Assembly: GCA_048213135.1 (NCBI GenBank)
Contig: PS015173.1
Coordinates: 1 to 64,000, forward strand
DNA: 64,000 nucleotides
Origin: Reclinomonas americana ATCC 50394
Taxonomy: Eukaryota > Jakobida > Jakobea > Jakobida
Direction: 5' to 3'
How positions within the stretch are numbered: the stretch's first letter is position 1; every line of letters starts with the position of its first letter. The position numbers were made by a program, and so were the translations under genes. The notes beneath the pieces are model-generated. The model was not told the origin of the DNA, did no database searches, and was given only the letters and a program-made list of their open reading frames with translations. Of this stretch, positions 11,457-26,392 are shown in pieces.

Positions 11457-12247
11457 GTGTGCCTCACTCTCCCATCCGCGCACAGGCACCGCTCCACCAA
11501 CCGCGCCACCCGTCCGTGTTTGAGGAGCTGTACGCCCCGGACGATTACCTCGGTGGCGACAGTGACGAGGACGACGACGACGACGACGATGACGCTGCGG
11601 TGCCTGTCGACAGCGAGTTTGACAGTGTCGACGACGATGCGTACAAGACGGCCGATGGTTCCGGCGACGAAGCCGCCGGCAACGACAAGTTTGCGGCGAG
11701 GTGGGTGGGCATTGGCAAGCGCATTCTGCAGACGGTGGCGAAGAAGGCCACGGCCGCCTTTGAGCTCGTCCGACCACACCTGCCGTCGTGGAACAGCGAC
11801 GCCGACTACAACGACGACGGCGACAGCGACTACGACGACGACTACGCTCGGCGGCGACAACAGCAGGCCGCGGAGACAGCTGCCACGGCCGCCACGGCCA
11901 CCGCCGTGAAGAACAAGAGCAAGAAGAGCGGATCGTCCATGTCGACGGCCGCGGCCGCCATTGCCCGCCGCAAGCGCCACTCGCTCTCCAACTCGACGCA
12001 CCGCCGCCAGCCGAGCCTCATGTCGCCGGCCAGCCACCAGCTGCACGGCATGGTGCCGCCGCGCATGAACCTGCACCGCGAGGACAACTCCTCGCCGAGC
12101 GTGGCGATCCGCACGCGCGACATGGAGGCCGCGGCGACGGCGGCCGCGTTGCGCTCGTCGACCGAGTCGGTGGACTCGATGCTGGGCGGACGCCGGCGTC
12201 CTCAATTGGACCGAGTTGAACCCGCTGGAGCGGAGTTGAAGGGATAA
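11457..12247 (+). CDS. Acidic low-complexity protein, C-terminal part (5' missing)
   Basis: After the gap an intron end (CGCGCACAG at about 11477-11485) precedes one long coding exon running to TAA at 12245-12247. It reads FEELYAPDDYLGGDSDED, then an Asp run, a more ordered stretch FAARWVGIGKRILQTVAKKA, another acidic block, Ala/Thr and Lys runs, and a basic Ser-rich tail ending GAELKG. I recognise no family. The 5' exons are missing. No coding sequence on this strand precedes it in the neighbouring contig. The contig may be inverted, in which case this would be the end of the gene whose first exon is at 12922 on the minus strand. Confidence 0.55.
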
Positions 12248-12661
12248 TAGGGAGTGATCTGCGTAAGAGCGAATGGCGGATCAGAGTGGCGTTCTTGGTG
12301 TGAAAAAANNNNNNNNNNNNNNNNNNNNNNNNNNNNNNNNNNNNNNNNNNNNNNNNNNNNNNNNNNNNNNNNNNNNNNNNNNNNNNNNNNNNNNNNNNNN
12401 NNNNNNNNNNNNNNNNNNNNNNNNNNNNNNNNNNNNNNNNNNNNNNNNNNNNNNNNNNNNNNNNNNNNNNNNNNNNNNNNNNNNNNNNNNNNNNNNNNNN
12501 NNNNNNNNNNNNNNNNNNNNNNNNNNNNNNNNNNNNNNNNNNNNNNNNNNNNNNNNNNNNNNNNNNNNNNNNNNNNNNNNNNNNNNNNNNNNNNNNNNNN
12601 NNNNNNNNNNNNNNNNNNNNNNNNNNNNNNNNNNNNNNNNNNNNNNNNNNNNNNNNNNNNN

Positions 12662-12922
12662 TCGGAAAGGAAAGACAAGAAGGGAGAGAGGGGAGAGAGA
12701 GAGAGACAGCACCTTGATTTCGGGCGGTGCCACCACATAGACGCGACTGTCGACTGCGTGCTCGTGGATGACCATGACGCCGGGCAGTGCGGCCGTCGTG
12801 TTGCCCTGCTTGTCGGCAGCGTTGAGCCACTTGGGCGCTGCCGTTGTTTGTGACTGCGGCCACCACTGGGTCTGCACCGGAACCTCCACTGTGCTGGGCG
12901 TTGTCGGCGACGAGACGTCCAT
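12662..12922 (-). CDS. First exon of an unknown gene (3' part lost in gap)
   Basis: Start codon at 12922-12920. The exon encodes about 70 residues beginning MDVSSPTTPSTVEVPVQTQW and ending DSRVYVVAPPEIK at about 12713, followed by a GTGCTG donor and a CT-rich intron that runs into the 353-N gap at 12309-12661. No signal peptide and no domain recognised. The 12923-13239 stretch upstream has no gene and should hold its promoter and the 3' UTR of GILT. Confidence 0.55.
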
Positions 12923-13239
12923 GGGTGAAAGAGAGAGGGAGAGAGAGAGGGAGGGAGGGAGAGGAGTGAGGAGACGAGAAAGGAAGTGTGCAGTCAAGGA
13001 CTGTGCGTGAGTGGGGCAGGGAGTTTTTCTTTTCTCCGACCACTCGAAAAACAAAAAACGAGATCGCGTCCGGCGGTTATATTTTGTGTTGTAGTGGTGA
13101 TTGGTTGTCGATTCCCCCTCCACCGATTGTTCGGAGCAACGTGGAAGACACAGTGGCGATGGATGCACGTGTGTGAGGGTGCTGAATCGAAAGAAGCCGA
13201 TAAAGACGAAAAAAGGAGAAAACTGTACAAGTGCGTTTT

Positions 13240-14346
13240 TTACAAGCCGGACGTCAGTTTCGCGCTCGCACTGCACGCGGCGGGAAGTGGCGGGTCCAGG
13301 CGTTGGCAGACCACCGTCAAAAGGTCGTTCTGTGCCTGCAGCTGCAGTGCTTCGGTGTGCACGCCGTTCACAGTCAACCATGGCTGGCAACAGGAGAGAG
13401 TGTGAGCAGTAAATAACACACACGGACGATTTAGTCCAGCAGCGAATATATTGCAACGCAACCACATATCGCAGCGGAGGATTGAGGGCACCCGTGCGCA
13501 CCGCCATCTCGTGCACCAAAAGCGGAGCCTACAGTTGCTGTTGAGAGGGAGAACGCGCAAGGAAAAATAAGCCTACTTCCGCACCTGTGAGCCCTGATAG
13601 CACAGCTGCAGTGTGGCCCACGACAGACCGAGCTGGGTGGCGCACACTTGACCGGCCTGCGCAGCGATGAGAAAGCATGCGACGACAGCAACACAAGCCA
13701 CACACACGCGCTCACTTGGATGGGATTATCGGCGGCTTCCAAGCAAAACGTGTACTCGATCGCCACGGCCGTGCTCGTCATGTTGAATGCGCACGCCTGC
13801 AACGCTTGAGCGTCGCACTCGTCAAACCCATGCGGGCATGTGTAATACCACGTTCTGCGCGTGTGTTGATCACCAGTGTGAGAAGGCAGTGAAACACAAA
13901 GAGAATGCGCGGAAGTGCATGCGAAACTTGCCCATTGGCGATTCGGTGGTATTTCCTGCGCCCGACAATCAGCACACAGACACACTCATGTACACACACA
14001 CGCACTCACCATACGGCACCAGCTCCAGGTTCAATCGCGCACTCATGCCTTCGCCGTGCCACACATCACTCAGTACACCACTGATGAACTGTGCACAAGA
14101 GAGTGAGGACAGAGACGCATGCACACACACAGAGAGACGGAGCACGCAACTGCTTGACTGTACGGGCATCTCGCGGCAAAGTACTGCGCGCGTCACACAC
14201 ATCAGTGTCTTTTCACATTGTGTTTCCCCGCTCTTCGCGCCTTGACTCACCACACCCACGTCCACGGTCTTCACACCGTGCGCAACCGTGGAGGCCACGA
14301 GCACCGCAGCCGCGAGAACGAGCACGAGTGCGACGGCGCGACCCAT
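13240..14346 (-). CDS. GILT-like lysosomal thiol reductase
   Basis: Start at 14346 with a signal peptide (MGRAVALVLVLAAAVLVAST). The first domain exons read YFAARCPYSQAFISGVLSDV and LNLELVPYG. Then comes TWYYTCPHGFDECDAQALQA with CAFNMT, the GILT signature (C-x-H-G-x2-E-C). Later exons give QLGLSWATLQLCYQGS and YVPWLTVNG, the family's cis-proline region. Stop TAA at 13242-13240. GILT reduces disulfides of proteins in acidic lysosomes. Animal GILT has a CxxC active site; here it is CPYS, the single-cysteine form also seen in some GILT-like proteins of insects and plants. Several introns have GTTGCG donors (14150, 13462). It is head-to-head with PDI, 52 bases between starts. Confidence 0.85.
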
Positions 14347-14398
14347 TTGATGAAAGTGCGGTGGAGTGCCGGTCGACGGAACCTCACTTCATTCAATC
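14347..14398. promoter_or_regulatory. Shared divergent promoter GILT / PDI
   Basis: Fifty-two bases between the start codons of two secretory-pathway thiol-disulfide enzymes. The layout suggests shared control; no specific element is recognisable. Confidence 0.45.
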
Positions 14399-17088
<2,690 letters not shown>

Positions 17089-17281
17089 TCGGCTCGGTCA
17101 GTTGTTGCAGGCCTCAATACTCGCTGCACCCGCCGTGTTTGTCCTCCTTCTAGAGCGATGCGTCAGCGAGTAAAAACCCAGATGGACTGTGCCGATTACT
17201 CAAACAACTTTTTTCACTCCCAATCCTACATTATGCTACGCCCCCGTTTTTTTTCTTCCTTTTTCTCACCGTTAACTAACA

Positions 17282-18932
17282 TTACGATCGGACGCGAGAC
17301 GCGATGGCGTTCGCCGGTCGATTTGGCAGCACCAACGCCGCCGCCACCTGTCGCTTCTGCGGCTGTCCCTGTGCCGATGTCGGCCGCCGACCCGAAGCCG
17401 ACCCAGTCCGATAGCCACGAGCGCTGAGATCGGCTCCCTCGCCATCGGAACCCGACGGCGACCATTCCGAGTCGCCAATCGAATCCGCGGCGGCAGCCGC
17501 TGTCGGCAGCGTCGGCAACCTTGGTCGGCTGCCAATGTGCAGATCCTCGAGTGTCATAGGCGGTGCCGGTGGCGGGCCGGCCAGCACCGGTGGGGTCGGT
17601 GGCGAGTTGTCGCTGTCGCGCAGCTTGCCCAGGAATCGCCGACCAAAGCGCATCTTGAGGACGGCATCACGAGCCACCTCCCCAAACGTGGTCTTGCCCT
17701 GCGAGTCGCCCACGCTGGCCGACAACTTGCCCATGACGCCACTGACGAGGCCACGCAAGTTGCCGCCAGAGGTCTTGCCGCCAGCAGCTGTCGACGACAC
17801 CAGCTTTTCCGTCGATGCCACCATGGCACTAAACGGATCGGCAGGGTTGCTGCTCGGCGCCTGCGGCTGTCGTACTGATGTGCCTGGGGTTCGTCGAGGC
17901 GACGAGTTGGCGCTGGCCGCCAAGCGCGGCGCCGACACGGGTCGGGTGGCTGTTGTCGGCGGTCTGTCGTTGACATTCAACACGTTTCTGTGAAGCAAGA
18001 TGCATGAGCCTTTTTTTGACAAGGAAGAAAAGAAAAAGGCAATGGAGATGTGCACGCACCCGTCCTTCTCATGCTGCCGCTTCTGGCGAATGGCATGCTC
18101 GCGAGCGTGCATGCGGTCGTGCAAAAAGGCGCTCCGATCGTAGAAGATCTCTGTGCGCTTGTCCTTGACGCGCTGCGAGCGACGCTGATAGGCCGAGTAC
18201 AGCACGTCGCACGTCGGGTGCGAAGCATGCAGTGTCTCCTCGGCAAACTTCAGGTAGTCCTCCATGTTGCACGTGTCGGTCCACAAGTCGACCAGCTCGT
18301 AGGACGCGTCGAAAAACATTGGCCATGAGATGGCTGTCTGACCCCGGCAGTCGTTCTCCCACTCATCCTCCAGCAGCTTGCGCAGTTTCCTCTCCGACAG
18401 GTCGCAGTCGAGCGCCAGCATGATCTTCTGGAAGAAACCAATGTACTCGTCGTGCGAGATGATGCCGTCAAAATTGCGGTCGCACACGCTCCACCACTTG
18501 AGCAGCGCCTCCTTCATGCGCGGATCACGGCGATTCTGTTCGCGCTTCTTGAAGTTCTCCGCATCATACATCTCCATGTTGACCTGCAGAGAGGGAAAGA
18601 GGTGAGCAGCTATACAGGAAAAAATTACCGACATGAGATCGGAACTTGCCTGTCGAGTGTACGACTCGTACGACATGGTTCCCGTCGGCACATCCACCAA
18701 CGCTCCCGCGTCCACACGCTGCTGCAACGCAGCAGCTTCACGTTCAGCGCGTACCTCAATGTCAGGCCGCACCATGTGACACGCCTGCAAGGCGCCACGG
18801 ACGCGCGACCACACCGCCTTGGCCGTCTCGCGCACCTCCACGCCGTGCGAGGTGCCCGCCATCTGCAGAATCGTCTCCTGCGTCTGCTGCCGCGCGAGCA
18901 CCGGCGGTGACGCATTCCTCGTGCCCACACTC
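17282..18932 (-). CDS. EF-hand protein (5' boundary uncertain)
   Basis: Stop TAA at 17284-17282. The clear domain is near 18480: an EF-hand loop DRNFDGIISHDEY preceded by MKEALLKWWSVC, followed by a less certain second helical pair (LSERKLRKLLEDEWENDCRG). Downstream are a charged helix (RSQRVKDKRTEIFYDRSAFL), a His/Arg-rich stretch, and a long Ser/Pro/Ala-rich tail. The loop has Asp at positions 1, 3 is Asn, 5 Gly-Asp region and Glu at 12, compatible with calcium binding. The reading frame stays open upstream through the 61-N gap at 18933-18993 into the HUWE1-like gene, so the two could be one gene; candidate starts are MAGTSHGVEV near 18862 and MSYESYTRQ near 18676. Confidence 0.6.
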
Positions 18933-18993
18933 NNNNNNNNNNNNNNNNNNNNNNNNNNNNNNNNNNNNNNNNNNNNNNNNNNNNNNNNNNNNN

Positions 18994-21900
18994 CCTCACG
19001 CCACCGCGCCGCCAACCCCGGCCCCTCACGGCTGTCGGCACGAGGTCGACCGGCTGCTCGCGATGCCGTGGCCGCTGACGAGCCAGCGGCGGACGACGAA
19101 CCAGACGGCTGAGCGGCGCTCGACTGCGCAACGCACCCGACCGCGCCAACCAGTGGAACGAGAGCGGCGGCCGGAAGCGAAGCCAGCCGCGGCTGCTTCC
19201 AGCATGTCACAATGTTCGTGGCCACATCGGCGGGCAGTCTGGCAAGGAACTCGCGGCCGACAGGCTCGCGGTTGCGGAAAATCATGCCCAACGCCGGATC
19301 ACGAGCAAATGTCGATTCGGTGGCCAGCCGCCGCAAAAACTCAAACAGCGAACCCACCGTTGCCACCGTGCACGACTCGCCCACCGTCAGCGGGAAGCAG
19401 GACGCTGCACAATGCGCAGAGTGAGCGACACACATCCAAGACTGACAACCAAACAAAATAATCGCCGACGCAACGGGCATTGGTCGACAAGGTGGCCACC
19501 AGCTCATCAAACCACAGCTTCAACGCCTGCGCGTCGTCAAACAGGGGATACAGCTGTGGCGCGGACGACGACGTGGATGTTGTCGTGGAGGCGGACGACG
19601 AATCCTCCAACGCCAGCGAGAGGCAGTCGCCCAACAGACGCCCAATCACCGGCATTCCGTCCTTTTGCACAAACGAATGCACCAGTGCCGTCTGGGTCGC
19701 CTTGCGCGCATCGTCAAACAGCGTCACAAACAGCTGCGTGACAGCAAAGAGACTGTACTCGAAAAAGTGCTCTCGATCCGCGGTGGCTACACGGGCAAAC
19801 AACAACAATGCAGAAGCTCAGTCACATGATCCCCCGCAGCGATGTAAATCATGCATGGCTCGGGCGACGCAACACATGGGCTCCAGCAACGACTGCAGTC
19901 CGTCCACAATAGCCGAGGCCACTGCCATGGCCGGAGGCGGTTGTCGATTGGCTCCGTACTGTGACCAAAAAAGGCGATGAGAAGGGAAGGATACCAAAAA
20001 AAAGGAGACAGAGGCACGGCATCGCAACTGATCGGTTCTGCGGTGTCCACACAAGGCGCGCAAAGTACGCCACGGTGGCACTGCAGGACTGGCGGAACTT
20101 GCGCACCAGCTCCAGCTGCGCCTTGTCCTTGGCGCGAGAATCGCCCTCCAGCGTCGGATCAACGCGGTAGTGTCCGTCGGTGAGTGTCAGCTTGACGTCC
20201 GGATGGGCCTTCGCGAAGCGCAACTGATGGATACGAATCAGGCGCTCGCGGCGCAACCAGTGGCTGCCGACGTGACTGCACGGCGATACAGGGGAAAGAA
20301 GTGAGCGAGTAACTCCCCAGCGAGGAGTGGATCAGATGCCGTACCGGAATAGCTGCATGCCGCGACGAATGGTCACCAGCAGCGGGTTGTCGGTGTGATC
20401 TTCCGCCAGACCGGCCAGCGACACGTGAATATTGCTGCGCTTAGCACCACTCTGCAAAATGCCCAACACACGGGTGACCGACACAAGCGCATCCATCACC
20501 TCGTCTGCCGAAGAGAACAAAAACACACAAGCAGGACTGGTTGAGTGCGACGACGGCGTCATCAGAAAGTATAACATGCGAGAGGGTCACCAACCGTTGA
20601 GTTGGCTGTCGGATTCGAGAAGCGCCACATGCCGCTCGTCCAACAGCACATTGATGTGGGTCAAGGCTGGTTATGTGCAGAGAAAAACAAGAGTCAATCA
20701 ACTGCAATATGTCTCTCTCTCCTCCACACCACTCACCTCGTTCGGCACAAGCCATCATAATCATGTCGACCACATCCTGCTGGCCGGCAATGGCGCGGAA
20801 AAACTGGGACTGTCGATCAGGCATCTCACTGGGAGGCGCAAACACGAGTCAGTCAGCAGGACAGCAAGACGGTCAAGTCAGTCAGTGCATGCTGTCGATG
20901 CCTCTCACCTCATGCACAGAAGCTCGGTGAGCTGGTTCACAGCATTCGGCAACTCCTTGAAGGCCGTCACAAACGGCGGAACACGGAAAATGCGCTCCAG
21001 CACCTTGAACACCATGCGTGTGCGCTTGCCAAACGTGTCACTGTCGTCGTCCTCTGGCGACATGCCGTAGAGTGCGACGCGGCCAGACTCGACACGTTCC
21101 TTGTGCTCCGCCATGATGCGCGCCACAGTCTCCTGCAGGGCCACTGCTGAGCTGGGAATTATGTCGGCGTGGTGGCGCAACAGCTCCTCCAATCCGCCAC
21201 CAACAGCGGCAGGAATCTGGTCATCCATCACCTGCGTCATACAGACAGCAATGAATCTCCACGTTAGCTTAAAAGGGCAAGAGAGGAAGAAAGAAAGAAA
21301 GACGCAACATCTTGAGCAAACGCGGGATCCATCAGCGCATCGAGCGAGCGGCGCAGTGGCGCAAGGTCGACCAACTGCGATGACACACGCTCCGACAAAC
21401 ACAGCGCCTCCAACAGCGACGGAAGCGACGTAATGGCAAATGGTTTCCACGGCACCGGCGACTCGCGCAGCGGCGTGAGCACCTCACGCAAGAATGCTGA
21501 CTCGCCTTCGCCCTCACCAATCAACGAGGTGAGGTAGGTCCCGTTGCCCTCCATGTTGATGAGATTGGCCAGCGCCATGGCCGCGTGCCCGTACAGTTCA
21601 CCAAACAGAGTGGCTTTGGCCAGCACCAGGCGAATCGAGCGCGGGTACGAGGTCTCGGCAAAATCGCTCACTCGCAAGCTGCCCTCGGGTGTCACGTGCG
21701 GTGCAATAGCCATGAACAAGTCGGCCATGAATCCTCCGCGCAGAGGTGGCACCTCTGTGTGTGTGTGCGAGTGGCGGAGTGTGAGGAGCGACGATGTGGA
21801 CACGCGGGTTCCGCTTGCAACTCACCTGGAACGCGGCTCGAGCCGGCAGCGGCATTGCACTCGCGCAGCCACGAGTCCACCTCGGCGGCCAGTCGATCAA

Positions 21901-23330
21901 AGAGAACCTCGAGGCCGCCGAGGGAACGCACGGTTTGCGCACCGAGTTGCGACATGGTGGGAATGGTCTCCAGCAGCACCAAACACGCCGAAGTCAGGCG
22001 GTAGAGGGAGGGATGCTGAACGCGGACCAACGACAGTGCCGCCGGCACAATTCCACTGGCACTCATGTCGACACCGGTCAAATTGATTATGGCTTGCACC
22101 ACGGAGAACAACTCGACAAAGTACGGCGTGTACAGCGGAGATGTGGGATCATCTGCAGCACAGGCATGAGATGAAACAATCACCACCACACACACACAAC
22201 AAGCGACAATGTCGGCGGCACACCTCTCATGCGCTCAATGAGCGAGCGAATCAACGTCGGCAGCATGCCGTGATAGTTGTTGGCGCCAAACAAGTCGATC
22301 ATGAAGCGGTCGTCGTTGCCCATGCCTTGCAGGGCGCCCGACGTGAGCAACTGCGACAGGCAACCGAGAGCGAGTGTGCGTGCCGTCGCCGACACATTTT
22401 CCTCGTCCTTGGCCGCTCGCAACAGCTCCTGCACCTCGGCTTGCGTCACGCTCGGGAACTCATAGGCTCCGTGCATGGTCAGCTCTGGAAGAAGAAAAAC
22501 CGGACGTATCAGCCCATGTCGTGCACATGAGACAGGGGAGAGGGAGAGGGTGGCACGCAACGAAGCAAGAGTGCGACAAGTCGCACTTCGGCCCACACTG
22601 GGCGATCGGTCGGAACTTGCTGGAACGAGTATGCACGACGCACGTCGCACCACAAGACTTGCCATAGATCGCGTGGCACTCGGTGTTCGCGCACCAGCGC
22701 GTGGAACAACTCGTGCAGATGTTCACATGAACGACGGCGCATCTCCTCGCCCACGTCGGCCACCACAAACTCATGCAGCGTGTCGGCCTCGTCGGGCAAC
22801 GTAAACTCGAACCGGAATCCACCGGCGTTCGACAACGACGATGAGCCCGCAGAAGCAGCAGCAGCAGTCGCAGGCGATGACGACGATGCTGTGAGACAGT
22901 CATACATGGACGGCGGCATTTCTTCAGTGCCCCATCCCGTGGTGAACGCCGTCAGCAGACCCTCGTGGAATCCGTCGGGCATCTTGGCCAGATGCTTCCG
23001 CCGCTTCAACCGCACCAGGAGCGTGCGCAACGCCAGCAGTGTCACACGCGGCGACGGATGCTGCGTCAGCCGCAACACATGCTCACTGGACGAGTACGTG
23101 CGCACTTGACTGCCCAAGTGAATCATGCGCTCCGTGAACGACAGGACCGCGCACAAAAGCCGCTCGCTCGGCGCCGTCGCGGAAATGGGCGCCGGCACAG
23201 CCGATGACTCGGAGGCAGAGGACGCCGACGAGAGCGACGGGTCGAGGCTGAGTCGATCGACCTCGCTCGCCGCCACTCCCAAAATGTCATCAAAGCGATT
23301 CAGAACCGGAACCCAGGCGGTCAACGTGAG
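18994..23330 (-). CDS. HUWE1/TOM1-type E3 ligase N-terminal half (DUF908-DUF913), partial
   Basis: About ten exons encode an armadillo-like helical protein. Matches, from memory of human HUWE1, run in order: TAWVPVLNRFDDIL near 23310 (family WVDLLDRFDAIL), FRFEFTLPDE, NYHGMLPTLIRSLIE near 22270, LYGHAAMALANLINMEG near 21560, IPAAVGGGLEELLRHHADI near 21190, RMVFKVLERIFRVPPFVTAF, and ALKLWFDELVATL near 19510. HUWE1 is a giant HECT ubiquitin ligase; this part forms its solenoid ring. No HECT domain appears here. The first exon lies in the 234-N gap at 23377-23610 and the 3' end meets the 61-N gap at 18933. Either the rest was lost in the assembly, or the gene is short, or it continues into the EF-hand gene. 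The donor at 19474 is GTTGCG. Confidence 0.7.
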
Positions 23331-23911
23331 CTACGCACACACACGCACACACACATAGAGAGAGAGAAAGAGTGAGNNNNNNNNNNNNNNNNNNNNNNNN
23401 NNNNNNNNNNNNNNNNNNNNNNNNNNNNNNNNNNNNNNNNNNNNNNNNNNNNNNNNNNNNNNNNNNNNNNNNNNNNNNNNNNNNNNNNNNNNNNNNNNNN
23501 NNNNNNNNNNNNNNNNNNNNNNNNNNNNNNNNNNNNNNNNNNNNNNNNNNNNNNNNNNNNNNNNNNNNNNNNNNNNNNNNNNNNNNNNNNNNNNNNNNNN
23601 NNNNNNNNNNTGTGTGTGTTTTGGGGCAAGGACATGTGTCTAATGTGCATGTTCAACTCCCTCCTCGTGCGCCTGGCCTCGTGTTGCACATGCGCGCACG
23701 CACGGTCATTGCTCCCTGTTGCACCGACACTGACTTGCATCGCGTGTGCATCACAGGTCTTTTTTGCAGGTGTGTCAGGGCGCACTGCACGCGGAGCAAT
23801 TCCCCTTTATCTAAAAAACAATAATCATTCATTCATTCACAGGCAGCCTCCGCGCTCGTTTCCAAGAGTCTGTGTGTGTGTGTGTGAGTGAGTGAGACAG
23901 CACACGAGAGA

Positions 23912-25616
23912 ATGGCGAACGTGTACAACCCGTTCGCTCTGTTGAGCAATGACGGCGCCAGCCCGCCGTCGTCTCCGCGTGCTGCTGCTCCTGCTGCTGC
24001 AGCGCCCGCTGCCGCTGCTGCCGCCGCTGCTGCTCCCAAGCCGCAGCAACAGCAACAGCAACGACCGCAGCAAGCGCGCAACAATGCGGCGGCGCGACCG
24101 GCGTCGGCCGCGCCCGCTGCTGGCGCTGCTGCGGCGGCCTCTGCGGCTGCGTCGGAGGTGTGTGTGCGCGTGCGATGCTCATGTCGTCCTCCTCCCCCTC
24201 TCCTTGCCCCATCCTTGTCTCATGTTGTTGTTAGGGCTTTGAGTCCCGCGCGCCCCGTGGTGGACGCGGTGGTGCCCGTGGTGGCGCTGAGGGCGGCCGT
24301 GGCGGTGGCCGCGGTGGCGCTCCTCGCCCGCAGTCGGCTGGCGCTGTCGAGGGCGGACGCGGTGGTGGCCGCGGCGGCGGCCGTGGTGGCGGTCGTGGCG
24401 GTGGAGTTGCGTTGTGACGAGAGGAGGAGGGAGGAGGTGGTCTTGTATTGGGGGACTTATACGTGTTGTTATCTCGCGCAGCGCGGTGGTGGCCGTGGTG
24501 GCGGCGATCGCAATGACGCCGTGGCAGGTGCTGCTGGTGCCGGTTCTCCCGGTGAGGGTGGCGCGCCGCGCGGTGGACGCCGTGGAGGCCGCGGTGGCGG
24601 TGACCGTGGCGACCGCGGTGATCGTGGTGAGCGCCCCGAGCGTGGTGAGCGCCATGGCGAGCGCCCCGAGCGCCGCGATCGTGCCCCGCGTGAGGAGGGC
24701 GACAAGGATCGCCACTTCTCGCGCACTGGCCGTGGCCGTGAGGTCTCCAAGGGCGGTGCCGGTGGCAAGTACACCTGGGGCTCGGAGGCCGAGCAGGGCC
24801 AGCGCATTCCCAAGTCGCACGGCTCGGCCACGGAGGCTCTGGAGGCTGTCGAGCACGACGCTGTCGACCCGCAGACCCCGGCTGTGGAGGGTGGTGCTGC
24901 GGCTCCGGCCGCCGATGAGGCCGGCAACGGAGAGGCCAGCGCTGCTGCCCCGGTGGAGGAGGAGGACAAGTCGATTGACTACGCCACCTACCGCCGCCAG
25001 CAGGCTGAGAAGGCGGCCGCACTCAAGGCCCAGGTGGCCCGCGTCAAGGTCGACTTTGATGAGTCGCTCCTGCACAAGTCGGAGCCCGCCGATGGCAGCG
25101 ACGAGTACAACGTTGCGCATTTTTTTGTGCACACTACCATCCCCTCTCCTCGGTGGTGGTTTTGCTCATTTTTTCTTTTCCACCTCCACACAGTTTGGCG
25201 AGCACAAGAAGGCCAAGCGCGAGAAGAGCGTGAAGGAGGGCTCGCTCTCCCTGAAGGAGTTCATGCCGGGCGCCGATGTGTCCTACTCGTACAAGGACCG
25301 CGGTGACCGCCCGCCTCGTGGCGGCGGCCGTGGTGGTGGCGATCGTGGCGACCGTGGTGAGCGCGGTGGTCGTGGTGGCGGCCGTGGCGGCGACCGCCCT
25401 GAGCGCGCCGAGCGTGGCGAGAGCCGTGGCGGCGAGCGCGGTGACCGTGGTGGCGATCGCGGCGGTGGCCGTGGTGGCGACCGTGGTGGCCGTGGCGGCG
25501 GTCGTGGTGGTGGCCGTGGCGGTGGCCGCGGTGGTGGACGCGGTGGTCATGGTGGCCCGTCGGCCCCGGTCGACCCGGCCAGCACTGCTGACTTCCCGGC
25601 CCTCGGCAAGGCCTGA
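23912..25616 (+). CDS. SERBP1/Stm1/HABP4-like ribosome- and RNA-binding protein
   Basis: Start at 23912 (MANVYNPFALLSNDGAS), an opening typical of this family. Ala/Pro- and Gln-rich sequence follows, then an RGG block, an Arg/Glu/Asp block, and the conserved core DKDRHFSRTGRGREVSKGGA followed by GGKYTWGSE. Then comes an acidic Ala-rich linker, IDYATYRRQQAEKAAALK, a KAKREKSVKEGSLSLKEFMP segment, and a second long RGG block ending FPALGKA, TGA at 25614-25616. SERBP1/Stm1 proteins bind mRNA and clamp inactive 80S ribosomes. Introns at 24406 and 25112 start GTTGCG. The strongly GC-biased RGG repeats make most other frames open, so other long frames here are not genes. The stretch 25617-26372 downstream holds only T-rich, UTR-like sequence. 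Confidence 0.88.
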
Positions 25617-26392
25617 AACTGAGAAGACGGAAGCAGGTCGTCTGTCTGGCGAGCGGGCATTTGTGTGTGTCGAGCATTCCCCTGTTTGCTTGGTGCCATT
25701 TGCTTTGCTCTGACAGTCGTTTCCCCCCTCCCTACATGTGTCTCTCTCTCTTGTTTCCCTTCTCCCCCAACCCCTCTTCGCATCCCCCTCCTCTCTCTTC
25801 TGACACGCACGCACACGTTGTGGGCGGTGTCTTGCAAATATCACTTTCATGTCGGTGGGTCACCGTGTGGCCCACTCATCACTTGGCTTCACCGGCGCGC
25901 CGACGGCAGTGGTGGTCCATCGCCCCTGCTGCTGTTGCGCTCGGTGGAGTATGCTTTGCTGCGTGCGTCATCCTTTCTCCGTCTGGAAGAGGCTGGCATG
26001 CACGCCCCCTCGATCTTCTTCTTTTTTGCTTGATCTTCCTTGTTGTTTTTTTGGTATGTTGATTCTTTTTCTTTTTTCGCTTGGTGTATCCGGTTGAGTT
26101 GTGTGCGCGCTGTTGTGTTGTTTGCTATTTGTGTTGTTGGTGGTGGTGGTGGTCCGGGAGGGAAGGTGCTGCATGAGGAGGTGGAGGATGTCTTGATTGT
26201 CTTGTTTTTAGTCCTTTTTTTCTTTGCCTTCCCCCCCACTGCACTGCGTGCTGTCTCTGTGTGTCCAATCAGAAGTTTTTTTAGATGTCGTAATCGGTTT
26301 TTCTTTTTTCCCTCCCCCTCTCAACTTCTCCTCCGCCACCCGCTCCTCCTCCCCCAGTCAGGGCTGCGCTTGNNNNNNNNNNNNNNNNNNNN

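Noticed and set aside
24231-25677. Long open frames antisense to, or shifted from, the SERBP1-like gene
   Set aside because: They are by-products of the GC-rich RGG codon repeats; they are low-complexity Arg/His/Pro or Ala/Val strings without start context, introns or domains.
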